Part shown: in pieces, positions 1 through 8,944 of the stretch
Layout of the letters: each line of letters starts with the position of its first letter
How positions within the stretch are numbered: the first letter of the stretch is position 1
The notes under the pieces: generated by a model
Told to the model about the DNA's origin: nothing
Seen by the model: the letters and a program-made list of their open reading frames with translations, nothing else
Database searches by the model: none
Position numbers and translations under genes: made by a program
Source of the DNA: Paraphysoderma sedebokerense
Taxonomy: Eukaryota > Blastocladiomycota > Physodermatomycetes > Physodermatales > Physodermataceae
Direction of reading: 5' to 3'
Assembly: GCA_025602915.1 (NCBI GenBank)
Contig: JAHLJZ010000028.1
Coordinates: 250,001 to 263,613 of the forward strand
DNA: 13,613 bases

Positions 1-1949
1 ACCCTCCGCCGCTTCCGTAACCATGGCCTTGAGACGACGGAGGAGGTCCTTGAGATTGGGAATGAGATGGAGGACGAGAAGCAGGAGGTCCACTGTAACG
101 TGAGGGAGGTCCACCGGGTCCACCAAAGCCGCCGCGATAAGGACGACCTCGGTCCTATGGTAAAAGACAATGCCAATTGCAATGGGGATTGAGTATCCAG
201 TATAAGATGGGACAAAAACCATGAAAATGGCACGAAAGAAGCGGAAATCTTCATTTACCTCTCGAACTTCCAATTTACGACCGTTCCATTCATAACCATT
301 GAACATCGCTACATGACGAACAGCCCAAAATTTGCCGAACCATAGAATCACGGTATCGTATAAAAACCACCGCCATTGTATAATTACCCAATCCAAACCG
401 CATAGAATACCAAAAGTCGCCAACACCAGAATGTCGATCCGATTCGACGTATGAGAACAGTTCCATCGTAGGTTCCCGATGATTCACCAGCGTCATCCAA
501 CGATACAGTTTTCCGAACGAATTCCAAACCGAGCCCGAATATTAATTAGCATTCCCGACATTTTCGACATCCGAGATCATACCGAAAGATCCAACCAAAC
601 ATAAATTGAAAAAGAAAGGCACATGGTAAGCAATCAATCCATCACTAGACTATAACTTTAGCTCCTTAATAAGTTTCAACAATGAAAGGAAAAGGAGACA
701 CAGAACAATGGCTTGATATCGAGTACGCCAACGAGGGGTAATTGTCATGAGGATCAATTCCATCAATCCTAGCATCCACCCGAAGCAGTCCTTCCCGACA
801 GGGTTCGACCATCGTTTCTGCCATCTCAATCATCCATCTATCGCCAAACCTCATTTCTACGCAATTGAAATAACCATCCAAAAGAATAAACCAGCTATGT
901 GTACTCACAAATGGCATTCTGCGCCGCCGCCTCCGTCTCGAATATTACCGTTCCTACACCACGGCTCCTACCAGAATCCGGGAACACTAAAACATCAGCT
1001 TTCACAACTTCACCGGCATCCCTGAACAAATCCTTCAAATTCTGCCAATGTGCCGAGTAAGGGATCTATTTGATAATATGTCGAAGTCAATAAATGAATT
1101 AGGTAAAAAGCATTAAAAAATCATACATTTTGAACGAAAACCATGCAAGGATTAGGAGGACCTGGAGGAGGACCGAAGGAACCCCGAGGGGGTGGTCTAA
1201 ATCCATAAGAACGACCGAAACCTAACACTGGTCGACTGGGTTTTAAGAAATCTTCACGATCTTCTCTGACAAAAATAGGTCGTCCATTCATTTCTCGATC
1301 TTGAAATATTTTAATTGCGTTCTTGGCATCATCCGGTGAACGGAACTCGACAATACCGCAACCTTTGGATCGTCCGTTCGGGAGCATGAGAATTTCAGCT
1401 CGAACTACTTCTCCGGCTATTAATTCAAATGAATAAATATGAAATGGGTTAAATGCAAAGTTGAGAGGGAGTCCATTCCAAAACAACAGAAGCTCAATTG
1501 AGCGGACACAAACAACAATCTCAACCACAACCTCCGTTTCAGCCAGGAACTAAAGTCGACAAGACCAATAGGTACGAACCTTCTCTACAAAAATCTTTAA
1601 GCTCGAACCATCGCAAAGTGTACGGTAAATTTCCGACGTAAACCCTACAATCTTTAGAACTCGGTCCTCCACCTTGCGGCGGTGGTCCGCCGTACGATCT
1701 AGGAGGTCGGTCGTACGGTCTGCCATAGGGTTTTCCACCATACCCACCACCTCTTCTATATGAAGAATCTCCACCTCGGACTGGTCCACCGCCGCCGCCT
1801 TGGTCGTAGTTGTCCTGATCGGACTGAGACTGGCGTTGAGGTGATTTTGAATTGCGATCGGAGTGGTAAGAACCTCGTCTATCCTCGGGTGGAGGCGGAT
1901 GGGAATCTTGTTCCTGCGAAGATTCGGGTTTGTAATCGTCGGACATCAT
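1..1949 (-). CDS. Gbp2/Hrb1-like RNA-binding protein with two RRMs, 3' end cut by the window
   Basis: Probable nuclear mRNA-binding protein of the SR/hnRNP-like Gbp2-Hrb1 family (mRNA packaging, export or splicing; role inferred from family). Exons in view, in transcript order: 1949-1580, 1416-1127, 1065-909, 308-259, 154-1; phases agree at every junction, giving 340 codons before the edge. Residues 1-100 are rich in Ser, Gly, Arg, Tyr and Pro ([18 protein letters not shown]). RRM1 is about 101-176, with RNP2 RVYVGNLPY and RNP1 [12 protein letters not shown]2 is about 214-289, with RNP2 MVFVQNIPY and RNP1 SRGVGTVIF. Both RRMs end in the VRED-type motif usual for this family. A Gly/Pro/Ser-rich tail starts near 290 ([14 protein letters not shown]) and runs off the window. 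Gbp2 has three RRMs; a third is not visible and may be absent or lie outside. Two ATGs stand in tandem at 1949 and 1946. The first donor (GTTCGT) is off-consensus. Confidence 0.88.
309..908 (-). other. 600-bp intron splitting RRM2 of the Gbp2-like gene
   Basis: Donor GTGAGT at 908-903 and acceptor TAG at 311-309. The junction is phase 1 and restores a Ser codon between the QNAI and MFNGYEWNG segments of RRM2. The other introns in this gene are 61, 104 and 163 bp, so this one stands out. If retained, translation would stop 4 codons into the intron (TGT GAG TAC ACA TAG). No convincing coding exon was found inside, although open stretches occur on both strands. Confidence 0.75.
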
Positions 1950-2239
1950 GGATTGTAACTTAAACTGAACAAGATATATGTGGTAAGGAATGGAGTGATC
2001 GGACTAGAGGGAGGTTTGTTTACTGTCTCACCGCTAGGCTACGGTGAAGAGGCGATTAACTCTCTACACGGGTTGCCCAACTAATGCTCAGACTTGTTGA
2101 TTCAAAGTGAATGTATTCAATTCCTTAAAAACCCTTCTCGTTGATCAGCCGTCTTCATACAAGTTGACAACATATTTACATTTAGAAGATTAATCATAGG
2201 CCAGTAAGTGCAGTTCTTACAGACACGCAACGCGCCAAA
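1950..2239. promoter_or_regulatory. Intergenic region: DNAI3 3' UTR and promoter of the Gbp2-like gene
   Basis: This 290-bp gap separates the DNAI3 stop codon from the start codon of the Gbp2-like gene; both genes read leftward. It must hold the end of one transcript and the promoter of the next. On the minus strand there is no ATG between 1950 and 2155, which supports the chosen start. A weak TATA-like stretch (ATATATCTT on the minus strand, near 1972-1980) lies very close to the ATG, so its role is doubtful. No gene is visible. Confidence 0.6.
2173..2180 (-). promoter_or_regulatory. TGTAAATA octamer in the DNAI3 3' UTR (PUF-type consensus or poly(A) element)
   Basis: The minus strand reads TGTAAATA starting 60 nt after the DNAI3 stop codon. 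It fits the Pumilio/PUF consensus UGUANAUA and also resembles AU-rich 3'-end-forming elements. The same octamer occurs after the CEP41 stop codon. Function is inferred from the motif only. Confidence 0.35.
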
Positions 2240-5200
2240 TTATGATTCCGTATGCTTTTCCGCCGCTGCCGCAATACTTAATTTCTCCAGTAACCCCTTC
2301 TCTATCTCTTGGTATTGTTTTTCCATTGCTTCCAACTCCTTTTCCATGCTATCAGAGGAAACTTTTGGTTCTTGAGGCTATCCGAACAAGTCGAGAGGTC
2401 AGCAGATCAGGCAGATACCCAACAAATGGTCAAAATAGGGAAGGGTGAAAGAAGTAAGTAAAACGTACAATATCAACAGCGGTCGTCGAGGCCAGTACAT
2501 CTTGTGTGGTTTTTTCTTTTGCCCGATTTGCTTTTTGTTCAACCACATTCACTACCCTTTTGACTTCCCTCTCAAAGAATGCCTTTATGAGTTGTTTCTC
2601 ATTTCGTGAAGGACGACGCAGCGCCTTAGGCACTTCAAGGACATGTAGCGTTCCTTCGTCATCACCGACGCCAAGGAATTGATGATGGATATTCGACTTG
2701 ACTTTTCAGGACAAGAAATGGTAAGACATATCATTAGGCAAAAGAGAATAGAGAATGATAAGAGGGAGTAAAAACGTACTGAAAGATGTGTGCAATGCCA
2801 TGTGAGTGATGCTCGTCGCAGAAACCGTTTGTACAAGCGATGGAACATGAGATTTATCTAGCAAGTCCCAGACTTCTATAACACCATCTGCTTTACTGAT
2901 GAAGAACACTCCTGGTCTTGTCGTACTCCAGCAACTCCCCGTTAGGTGCACATTTGAAAGTGAAGATGATAAAAGAGATCCTGCCTGCAAAACGTATTAA
3001 ACATGTTAATTTCTCGGTGAACCTGATTTAATTTGTCGAAGCATCAAGCAAAGATAGAGGAGAATAGAAGGCATACAGTCACTTTTCCCTTCCAAATATG
3101 AAACGACCATCCACCTACACTCAACACAATATCGGAGAAGAACGGCGATCTCTGAACATCAGTCATCGGGGCGAAATGCACTCCCCAGACATGTTCGATT
3201 CTGGAGGCTGAACAGACAAACGTATCAGCGTCATCTTACATTCTCTATGATTTTCATCGAGATTATCAAGGATTAATACCTGGCGCATCCTTATCCGCTT
3301 TTTCGACACCCATCCAATCGGCATATGCTAAATCCCCTTCCTACAGTGTGATCGATCGGTGTAAGTTGTTCCAGTTCTTCACTCTTTGTGAATAAATAAC
3401 TAGACTCACTTCTGTCGCTGCGAAGAATTTAGTCGCTAGATTGCTTTTAGTTTTTTCTTTTGTTTCGTTATTCTCGCGTTCTTTGTTTCCTTTTTCTTTG
3501 CGTTCGTCGTCTGCGTGGAGTGGGAATTAATGATTGCGACGATTTGGCGGTCATGAACGTGTAACTACTCTACTTTACCTTTCTCAACTTGAAATGGCTT
3601 AAGACTGATCTTCGTTATACCGTAGTCAAACGTATTGTCACCAGACATCATTGGGACCTAAGAAAATTTTTGTGGTATGAGATAATAATTTTGCATCTGT
3701 TGCGCAATTAAAGAATATGGTGAACGTACCTTAAATAAAGGTTTCCAAACCAAATCCAGGCTTTTCAAGTCTTTCTTGAAACGCAGATCCCAGAAAAATA
3801 TCTGACCATCCAGGGCTGAAGTAACAAGCTGCTTCACAGTTAACTCTTTCGATTCAAGTGCTTCACCGTTATGATTGACCTTAATCACACAAGAAAAATT
3901 GGTAATCATATCAGTTAAGAATCTACGTTCTCACCGGTTTGAAACTAGATAGTGCATTGAGGAAGCATGCATTGTGAGTTACCTCCAGATATTTTGGTAG
4001 CCATGACAAATCCGTGATGGCGTTGCGATGGCTATACTCTATTGATGAAACAGCGATGTACTTTATAATTGTTATTTCATTCTTCGCATCCTTACTGTCT
4101 TTGTTGTCTTTAGAGTTGTCGTCTGCTTTTGCCTGTTTTTTAGTAGATCGTACGCGATCCTGGTATTCGGTGGTATCCCATAGTACTATCTAGAATAATC
4201 GGAGATAGGTTAGAAGATTTAGTGGATAAATTTTGACAAAGAGACGAAAGACCTGTCCGTTAATGCAACCGCCAACAATAATATTCGGATCATGCGGGTT
4301 GAATTGAAACGCCGTGACATCATCTGGTGCTTCCAAAATAAGCTGCAATAAATTTTGTGAATTAAACAATTTCGAAGGCAGTCTCTATATTGCAAAAGTC
4401 CAAATAAAGGTAAAACATACTTGCGGATGAATAGGATCATAGAAACTCCAAATCAATATTAGAGATTGCTTTGATTTAACATTAAATCCACGGTCCACTC
4501 GCTCATCAAATGTGTATCGTTGTGTCACCGATACAGCAAGTATGCCTATAAATTGGTGATGGTTTACCGTACCTGTTGTTAGAAGGGACACGATGAGCAT
4601 GCAAATCATGCTATTACCTTTTTGTGTTGGATGCCACGCAACACACGAGATAGATTTGTCTTTGCTATGCCTTAAATCGGTGAATGATTGATATTCCTAA
4701 AAAATTGTCGTTATTCTCAATACATTCACTCTGTAATACTCGTTAACGGTAGTATTAACTATGTGACATACGATGAGTGAAACGGTAGACCCCTGCTCAA
4801 ATGTCGTATCTTCATCTCCCAGAAGTTTGAAGTTATTCTGAAATATGTTCATTATTGCATTTTGTTGGAGAGCTTTTTCGATTCTAGTATGTCGAATTCA
4901 TATTGTTTGAACAGCATAATTGGAATTAAGAGAACATCAATCGAGTCATGCAAAGAGTTCGAGGTTCGCACAAACCGTTGATCCACCGTGTTCATAAATT
5001 CGCTCATTTGTTCAGACTGCCATAGCTGTTCTTTCTGATCTTCTGCCAATGTGATGGGTTCGTATTGAAGGGCCACATTCATCGGGCGGTGCCTAATAAA
5101 GGTTTGGCAATGATTAGCTAAATACAATACCATCTGATCCAGAAATGTGAGACGCACCAAGTCGTTTGAACTGAGGCATCAACAGCTGGTAATAATACCT

Positions 5201-6357
5201 GTATGACACATCAACACAAAAAAATAATTAATATCACGGATCTCAAGGAAGTTCGTTTACTGGCACAACTTGGCACAGAATGAATTCAAAAGACATACTT
5301 GGAGCCCAACACTATGTTCCGCACGATATATAGGTTTTACTATTGTCTCCTTAAACGGCTTGCATTCAATTGTACAGTCCTGCGCATCCTTATCGCTAAA
5401 TTTGCACGGCTGTCCAAATTTTCGTCGTCGACGAGAGACTTGAATATGCACCTAAACCGATTGGGTTCCAGGTGGATAATCAAAACAGACAATCAATTAT
5501 GACACTGGCGAACAAAAGTTTCCAACAAAGGAATTGAATTTCAAATGGCAAAATTTCTCTCACATACCAAGTCCCGAGTCGCCTGAACCTTTTCGTCCTC
5601 AATATCTTTCTCGCTTCCGAGCGACACCCATCGCTCTGGCCTTTTGGCTTGGGAAATTGCTGTTTTGCTTGTTGATATTATGGAGTTTTGGTCGAGCCCT
5701 GCCGGGTCTGATTTCTAAGGTTGTGTCGGTTCAATAGCCGTGTGAGCAGCCTCTAAAGAATACGCATTGGTTTATGACTACCGGAAGAAAGCGAATACCT
5801 GAAAGAAGAAGTCTTTTGCTTCGATAGTAGTACATATTATATAATTCTGGCCGAACTTCCACGATGCATCATGAATCACCAGTATTCGATCTTCTGCATA
5901 TTGCTGTTTCGATGTGGTTTATTAGAAATTTATGTTGAGAAGTATTCAGAAATTGGTACCAGACCTGCATTTGAGGCTTGACAACGCTCAAGTCACTGAC
6001 TGCAGCTCTGTTGAAGAGATCGGCCAAAACATCGTCTTTCGAAATAAACTTGTATGGTCTTTCCTCCGTCAAATGTTCGCCTTGCTTCAGCTGAAATATA
6101 TCAATAGATGCCGAAGCCAGGAAAATAGGCATGGCGCCTGCTGGTAGAGTGTCAGGGATCCCAATGAAGATGGAATCCTTGTTCATGATTTGATCTGATG
6201 CTGAAGGAGGGTCCGAGGACGATGATTGCGGTTGAGAAAGGGCGGAAGAACCCGATTTTGGCGATTTTAATTTGTCGTTTAACTTGATGGAGGCTTTTGA
6301 GCTGTTTCGACGCTTCAGTTTCTCTGAAGGCAGAGATGAGTTGCTCTTTCGTTCCAT
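2240..6357 (-). CDS. DNAI3: Dynein axonemal intermediate chain 3 (WDR63/IC140), complete, 19 exons
   Basis: Intermediate chain of the inner-arm dynein I1/f complex (IC140 in Chlamydomonas), which acts in the flagellar axoneme. Exons: 6357-5965, 5903-5799, 5714-5568, 5451-5299, 5198-5158, 5092-4936, 4837-4772, 4696-4618, 4545-4421, 4342-4253, 4189-3983, 3879-3730, 3657-3579, 3510-3410, 3340-3280, 3207-3077, 2984-2780, 2701-2469, 2377-2240. They sum to 2661 nt, 886 residues plus TAA; human WDR63 is about 890. Family landmarks in order: DLFNRAAVSDL, RWVSLGSEKDIEDE, RRRRKFGQPCKFSD, EYQSFTDL (355), SVAWHP-like CVAWHP, then WD repeats to about 790 (LILIWSFYDPIHPQ, IVLWDTT, QIFFWDLR, RSPFFSDIVLSVGGW, TRPGVFFISKADG, IEVWDLL). 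A charged helical tail follows (FEREVKRV, and MEKELEAMEKQYQEIEKG near the end). The Lys/Ser-rich N-terminus is poorly conserved. Introns are 61-116 bp; donors GTCTGG, GTTCTC and GTCTTT are off-consensus but required by phase. Start context ACAATGG. Confidence 0.95.
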
Positions 6358-6729
6358 TGTTTAGGGTGGGTGGGGATGAGAGAGGAGGGGAGGGTTTGGG
6401 ATGGGACTGTGGGGATGCAGTGGTGGTAATGACTCGTCTGAAGGGAGTGTGTATCTACCTATTGCAATGTATGTAGACTGTAGAGGGACGGAGTGAGTGT
6501 GGTAAGGAATTAAGGAGGAGGAACAACAATAGCATTGGCTGTGTGCGGCATTTGCTGCTTTGCACGCGTCGCTTGGATTTTGTTCCGTTTGGCTGCCACT
6601 TGGTTCACCCGCACTTTTGCATCCTTCCCTTCCTTCATCGCTCCTCCCTACAATCCACAATCAACATCCTCCCTCCACACATTCCCTCCTTCGACACACT
6701 CCTTCCTGCCACCACCTCCCCCTCCCCAA
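6358..6729. promoter_or_regulatory. Divergent promoter region shared by DNAI3 and CEP41
   Basis: The two start codons face away from each other across only 372 bp, so both promoters and both 5' leaders must fit here. The half next to DNAI3 is strongly purine-rich on the plus strand, and the half next to CEP41 strongly pyrimidine-rich. Each transcript therefore has a pyrimidine-rich leader. The minus strand has no ATG from 6358 to 6532, and the plus strand none from 6474 to 6729. A CCAAT-type pentamer lies near the centre. I see no TATA box and no full RFX X-box palindrome. Confidence 0.75.
6534..6538 (-). promoter_or_regulatory. Candidate CCAAT box near the middle of the divergent promoter
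   Basis: ATTGG on the plus strand is CCAAT on the minus strand (context AGCCAATGC). It lies about 180 bp from the DNAI3 start and 190 bp from the CEP41 start, where a bidirectional HAP/NF-Y-type factor could serve both genes. A 5-mer can easily occur by chance. Confidence 0.3.
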
Positions 6730-8358
6730 ATGATGTCTTCAACTATCGGCGATAAAAATGTATGCCATCCTTTTTCCCTTGTTTCCGCCAACTGCCACCA
6801 GCTCCGACCGGCTCATCCTCCCCGCTCCCTTCTTCTAGCTGTTACAAAAACGGATTCCCCGGAACCCAAGATATGAACACATTAGGTAATGCGGCACCCT
6901 CTCGTCCTTGATAATTGTTTCTCACAAAAACCGTTCCCTGATTCGTCAAACTCAGATCGACGCTAGATACCGGAAGCAGCCTGACGAATTACCTCCAAAA
7001 GCTGCAGAAGAAGCACAACGGTAATATTAAACTTCATTAGTTTTGTTCCAATTGGGGAGACTTAACAATCTGTCGTATAGACTACAAAGTCCTAGGCAAC
7101 GAAATATTCAAACGGATAAAGCCGCTTGTTTGTGTCGTTTTAAACAACTCCGAAACTTTATATGCTACAGTCGTAACTTTCAATATTTGTGCAGGCCTTT
7201 GCTCGATTGGTGCTCGAAACAAGCCTCGAGTTTGATCTTGATTCTCACGAAAGAACCAACATGGCATTTTTATCGCAATATGCAAATAACTCGAGATCAA
7301 CCTCAGATGCCTCAACGACACGTTCTCCCTCCGTTCAGTCAAATATGTCTATGGATTCGAAATCATCGAGACATTACCAGCACTCTGATAAAGCTACAGA
7401 TAACGTATCAGCTTTAATGACGGATCCCCCGATACAGTCAAAGGAACAAATCCATTTTCAGCGACAAGAGAGGCAAGCAATTGCTTTGAGGAAGCGACAG
7501 CAGCATTCTGTGCCGTATAACCCTGAGCTTCCATACTTGTTGCTGGACATAAGAGATTCGGATAGCTTTGTGAGGTGCCATATCGTTGGAGGCAAGATTC
7601 ACCTTTCGTGGCTTCTCGACGAAAAACGTGTACTAATATCCAAGATTAATCACAGCAATGAACTTCCCCGCAATATTGATCAAACGAGATCAACTGACAT
7701 CCGAATTCATCTATTTCAGAAACAAGCCAAATAAACTAATAATAGTGTACGACGAAGACGAGAGGTAAATTCCTGAAAGATCCTTTTATATGTGATAATG
7801 TACTGAACACTCGCACATTCTTCAGTATTGCTGGATTAGCTGCCCAAACGTTATGTGAACGCGGCATAGAGAATGTCTATTTATTATCAGGGGGTCAGTT
7901 TTTCTATCTAGTCATAACGAGGATGAAGTCAGCTCTAGGATTATTCTGATTCAAAACTACAGGCCTTAAGCTCCTTTCGCAGAAGGTCGGAGGAATCATC
8001 CTCGGAAAGTTGCCGCCGTCATGCAGTATGTCCGCTCCTCCCAACAGAAGTTCCTTACCGCCGATCCGAGCAGGATCGAGGACATCGACATACAGTGGAG
8101 TAAGTACCAGTCATAGTTCTAGGCAGAGCTTCATCACAAAGAGGGCCAATCCAGACGTGATTTCTGCTGAGAATGACACATTTAACCTGGAGGCTCTTCA
8201 ACGCAGCTTGGAAACAGCTAGTAGTACAGGTCAGCGAAGACAATATCTCTTTTGTGGTTTAAATTGTGTTTAAATGTAAACACTTCATTTGTGTAGGATC
8301 ATCAGTTGCTTCTTCCCAAAGTCGACCGTCTTCGATGCTGTCAAAAAGGTGGGCCTAG
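6730..8358 (+). CDS. CEP41: CEP41-like centrosomal/ciliary protein with an inactive rhodanese domain, complete, 9 exons
   Basis: CEP41 is a basal-body and ciliary protein needed in animals for tubulin polyglutamylation in the axoneme (family knowledge). Exons: 6730-6759, 6839-6885, 6956-7020, 7081-7127, 7195-7591, 7656-7764, 7826-7893, 7963-8229, 8297-8358. They sum to 1092 nt, 363 residues; human CEP41 is 373. The N-terminus MMSSTIGDKN joins LLQKRIPRNPRYEHI, matching the conserved KRIPQNPRYQHI block with equal spacing, then LDTGSSLTNYLQKL and NEIFKRIKPLAFARLVL. A Ser/Thr/Gln-rich linker follows. The rhodanese fold spans about 175-275 (LPYLLLDIRDSDSF, CHIVGAMNFPAILIKRDQ, NKLIIVYDEDE, LCERGIENVYLLSGGLKLL, LPPSC). 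The position of the rhodanese catalytic Cys is Asp (about 228), as in known CEP41, so it should not be an active sulphurtransferase. A low-complexity tail ends SKRWA, like the basic/aromatic end of CEP41. Intron 5 has a GC donor. Introns are 60-79 bp. Confidence 0.94.
7592..7655 (+). other. GC-AG intron inside the CEP41 rhodanese domain
   Basis: The 64-bp intron begins GCAAGA after an exon ending GGAG and ends CACAG. A TACTAAT branch-site-like motif lies at 7631-7637. Splicing gives CHIVGA joined to MNFPAILIKRDQLTSEF, which fits CEP41 exactly. Reading straight through instead leaves the family sequence and stops at 7734. No GT donor nearby keeps the frame. Confidence 0.85.
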
Positions 8359-8450
8359 GCTACTTGTGTAACGCGAGAAGTTTCAATCATATCGATCGGT
8401 CAATCACAAAGATAGAATCGCTCCAGACGAGGGTCTTCGAGGCGTTTTAT

Positions 8451-8458
8451 TGTAAATA
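8451..8458 (+). promoter_or_regulatory. TGTAAATA octamer in the CEP41 3' UTR (PUF-type consensus or poly(A) element)
   Basis: TGTAAATA starts 93 nt after the CEP41 stop, in the context TTTATTGTAAATAACATG. It matches UGUANAUA and is identical to the octamer after the DNAI3 stop. It could instead be part of the cleavage/polyadenylation signal. Confidence 0.35.
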
Positions 8459-8902
8459 ACATGTATACATTGACGACAGTGTGTATGGAAGACAAATACA
8501 GTCTTACTACATCGAGATGACACAGACAATGTGTACTTTTGCGGGCCGGTGAACACCGAAGTCCAGATTGCGTGCTGCAGGAGTGGAAGGGTGTGAACGC
8601 GTGAACCGCGTCAAACAAGATCAGCCCGCTCATCAGACGAGCAACCTCGAGCAGCACTCTCGGCCTCTGTGACACCACGTTCCCTCCTCGACCCTTCTTC
8701 TCTCTCTTCTCTGTTTCGCATTCTAGGGTGGGGACATCTTGGCGAATTTAATTACCCCAAACCTTTAAATTCACCCCTTCTCTCCACACTTTTTACAACA
8801 CCCATTTCCCACATTCTCTCACACCATTTGCTCGCAAGCGAAACTTTCGACTTGTCTGACTGAATCGTTATTCACCCTCGCTTACTATCCCCTTGTGCTT
8901 TC

Positions 8903-8924
8903 TCTGACTACGTGCGGTTTTCAG
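8903..8924 (+). promoter_or_regulatory. Possible 3' splice site of a 5'-UTR (or upstream coding) intron of the Mei2-like gene
   Basis: A CTGAC branch-like motif is followed after a short interval by a T-rich run and TTTTCAG ending at 8924, about 20 nt before the chosen ATG. No stop lies between this AG and the ATG in that frame, so an upstream coding exon cannot be excluded. There is no ATG from 8532 on that could begin one, which favours a 5'-UTR intron. I could not identify the donor. Confidence 0.3.
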
Positions 8925-8944
8925 ATCAAACATCTGCAGCATCG

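Larger units (their letters stand above)
8359..8944. promoter_or_regulatory. Intergenic region: CEP41 3' UTR and Mei2-like gene promoter/leader
   Basis: 586 bp without a supported gene. The left part (to about 8460) is likely CEP41 3' UTR. The right part is pyrimidine-rich, with C/T tracts near 8681-8711 and 8774-8824, like the leader in front of CEP41. The plus strand has no ATG from 8532 to 8944, consistent with a long leader and with initiation at 8945. A 92-codon open frame on the minus strand (8400-8678) has no recognisable family features. Confidence 0.55.

Noticed and set aside
747-1025. A 92-codon plus-strand frame
   Set aside because: It is the antisense shadow of RRM2 exon 909-1065 and of the long intron of the Gbp2-like gene.
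2069-2082. GTTGCCCAAC-like short inverted repeat as an RFX X-box
   Set aside because: It lacks the full GTNRCC-spacer-RGYAAC form and lies upstream of the RNA-binding gene rather than in the flagellar promoter.
4852-4935. Coding extension of DNAI3 exon 6 (VLLIPIMLFKQYEFD...)
   Set aside because: It runs into a stop and breaks the family alignment. Splicing at 4935 gives equal spacing to human WDR63 through NNFKLLGDED.
6535-6876. A 113-codon plus-strand frame across the divergent promoter, in frame with the CEP41 start
   Set aside because: It begins at TTG and has no ATG before 6730. Its residues come from C/T-rich promoter DNA, and its 3' part reads through CEP41 intron 1.
7189-7734. A continuous 181-codon frame over CEP41 exon 5
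   Set aside because: After 7591 it leaves the CEP41 sequence and runs through the GC-AG intron, then out of frame through exon 6. The spliced reading matches the family across the junction.
8400-8678. A 92-codon minus-strand frame between CEP41 and the Mei2-like gene
   Set aside because: No recognisable domain or motif, no sign of splicing to a neighbour, and it overlaps the likely CEP41 3' UTR and the promoter.
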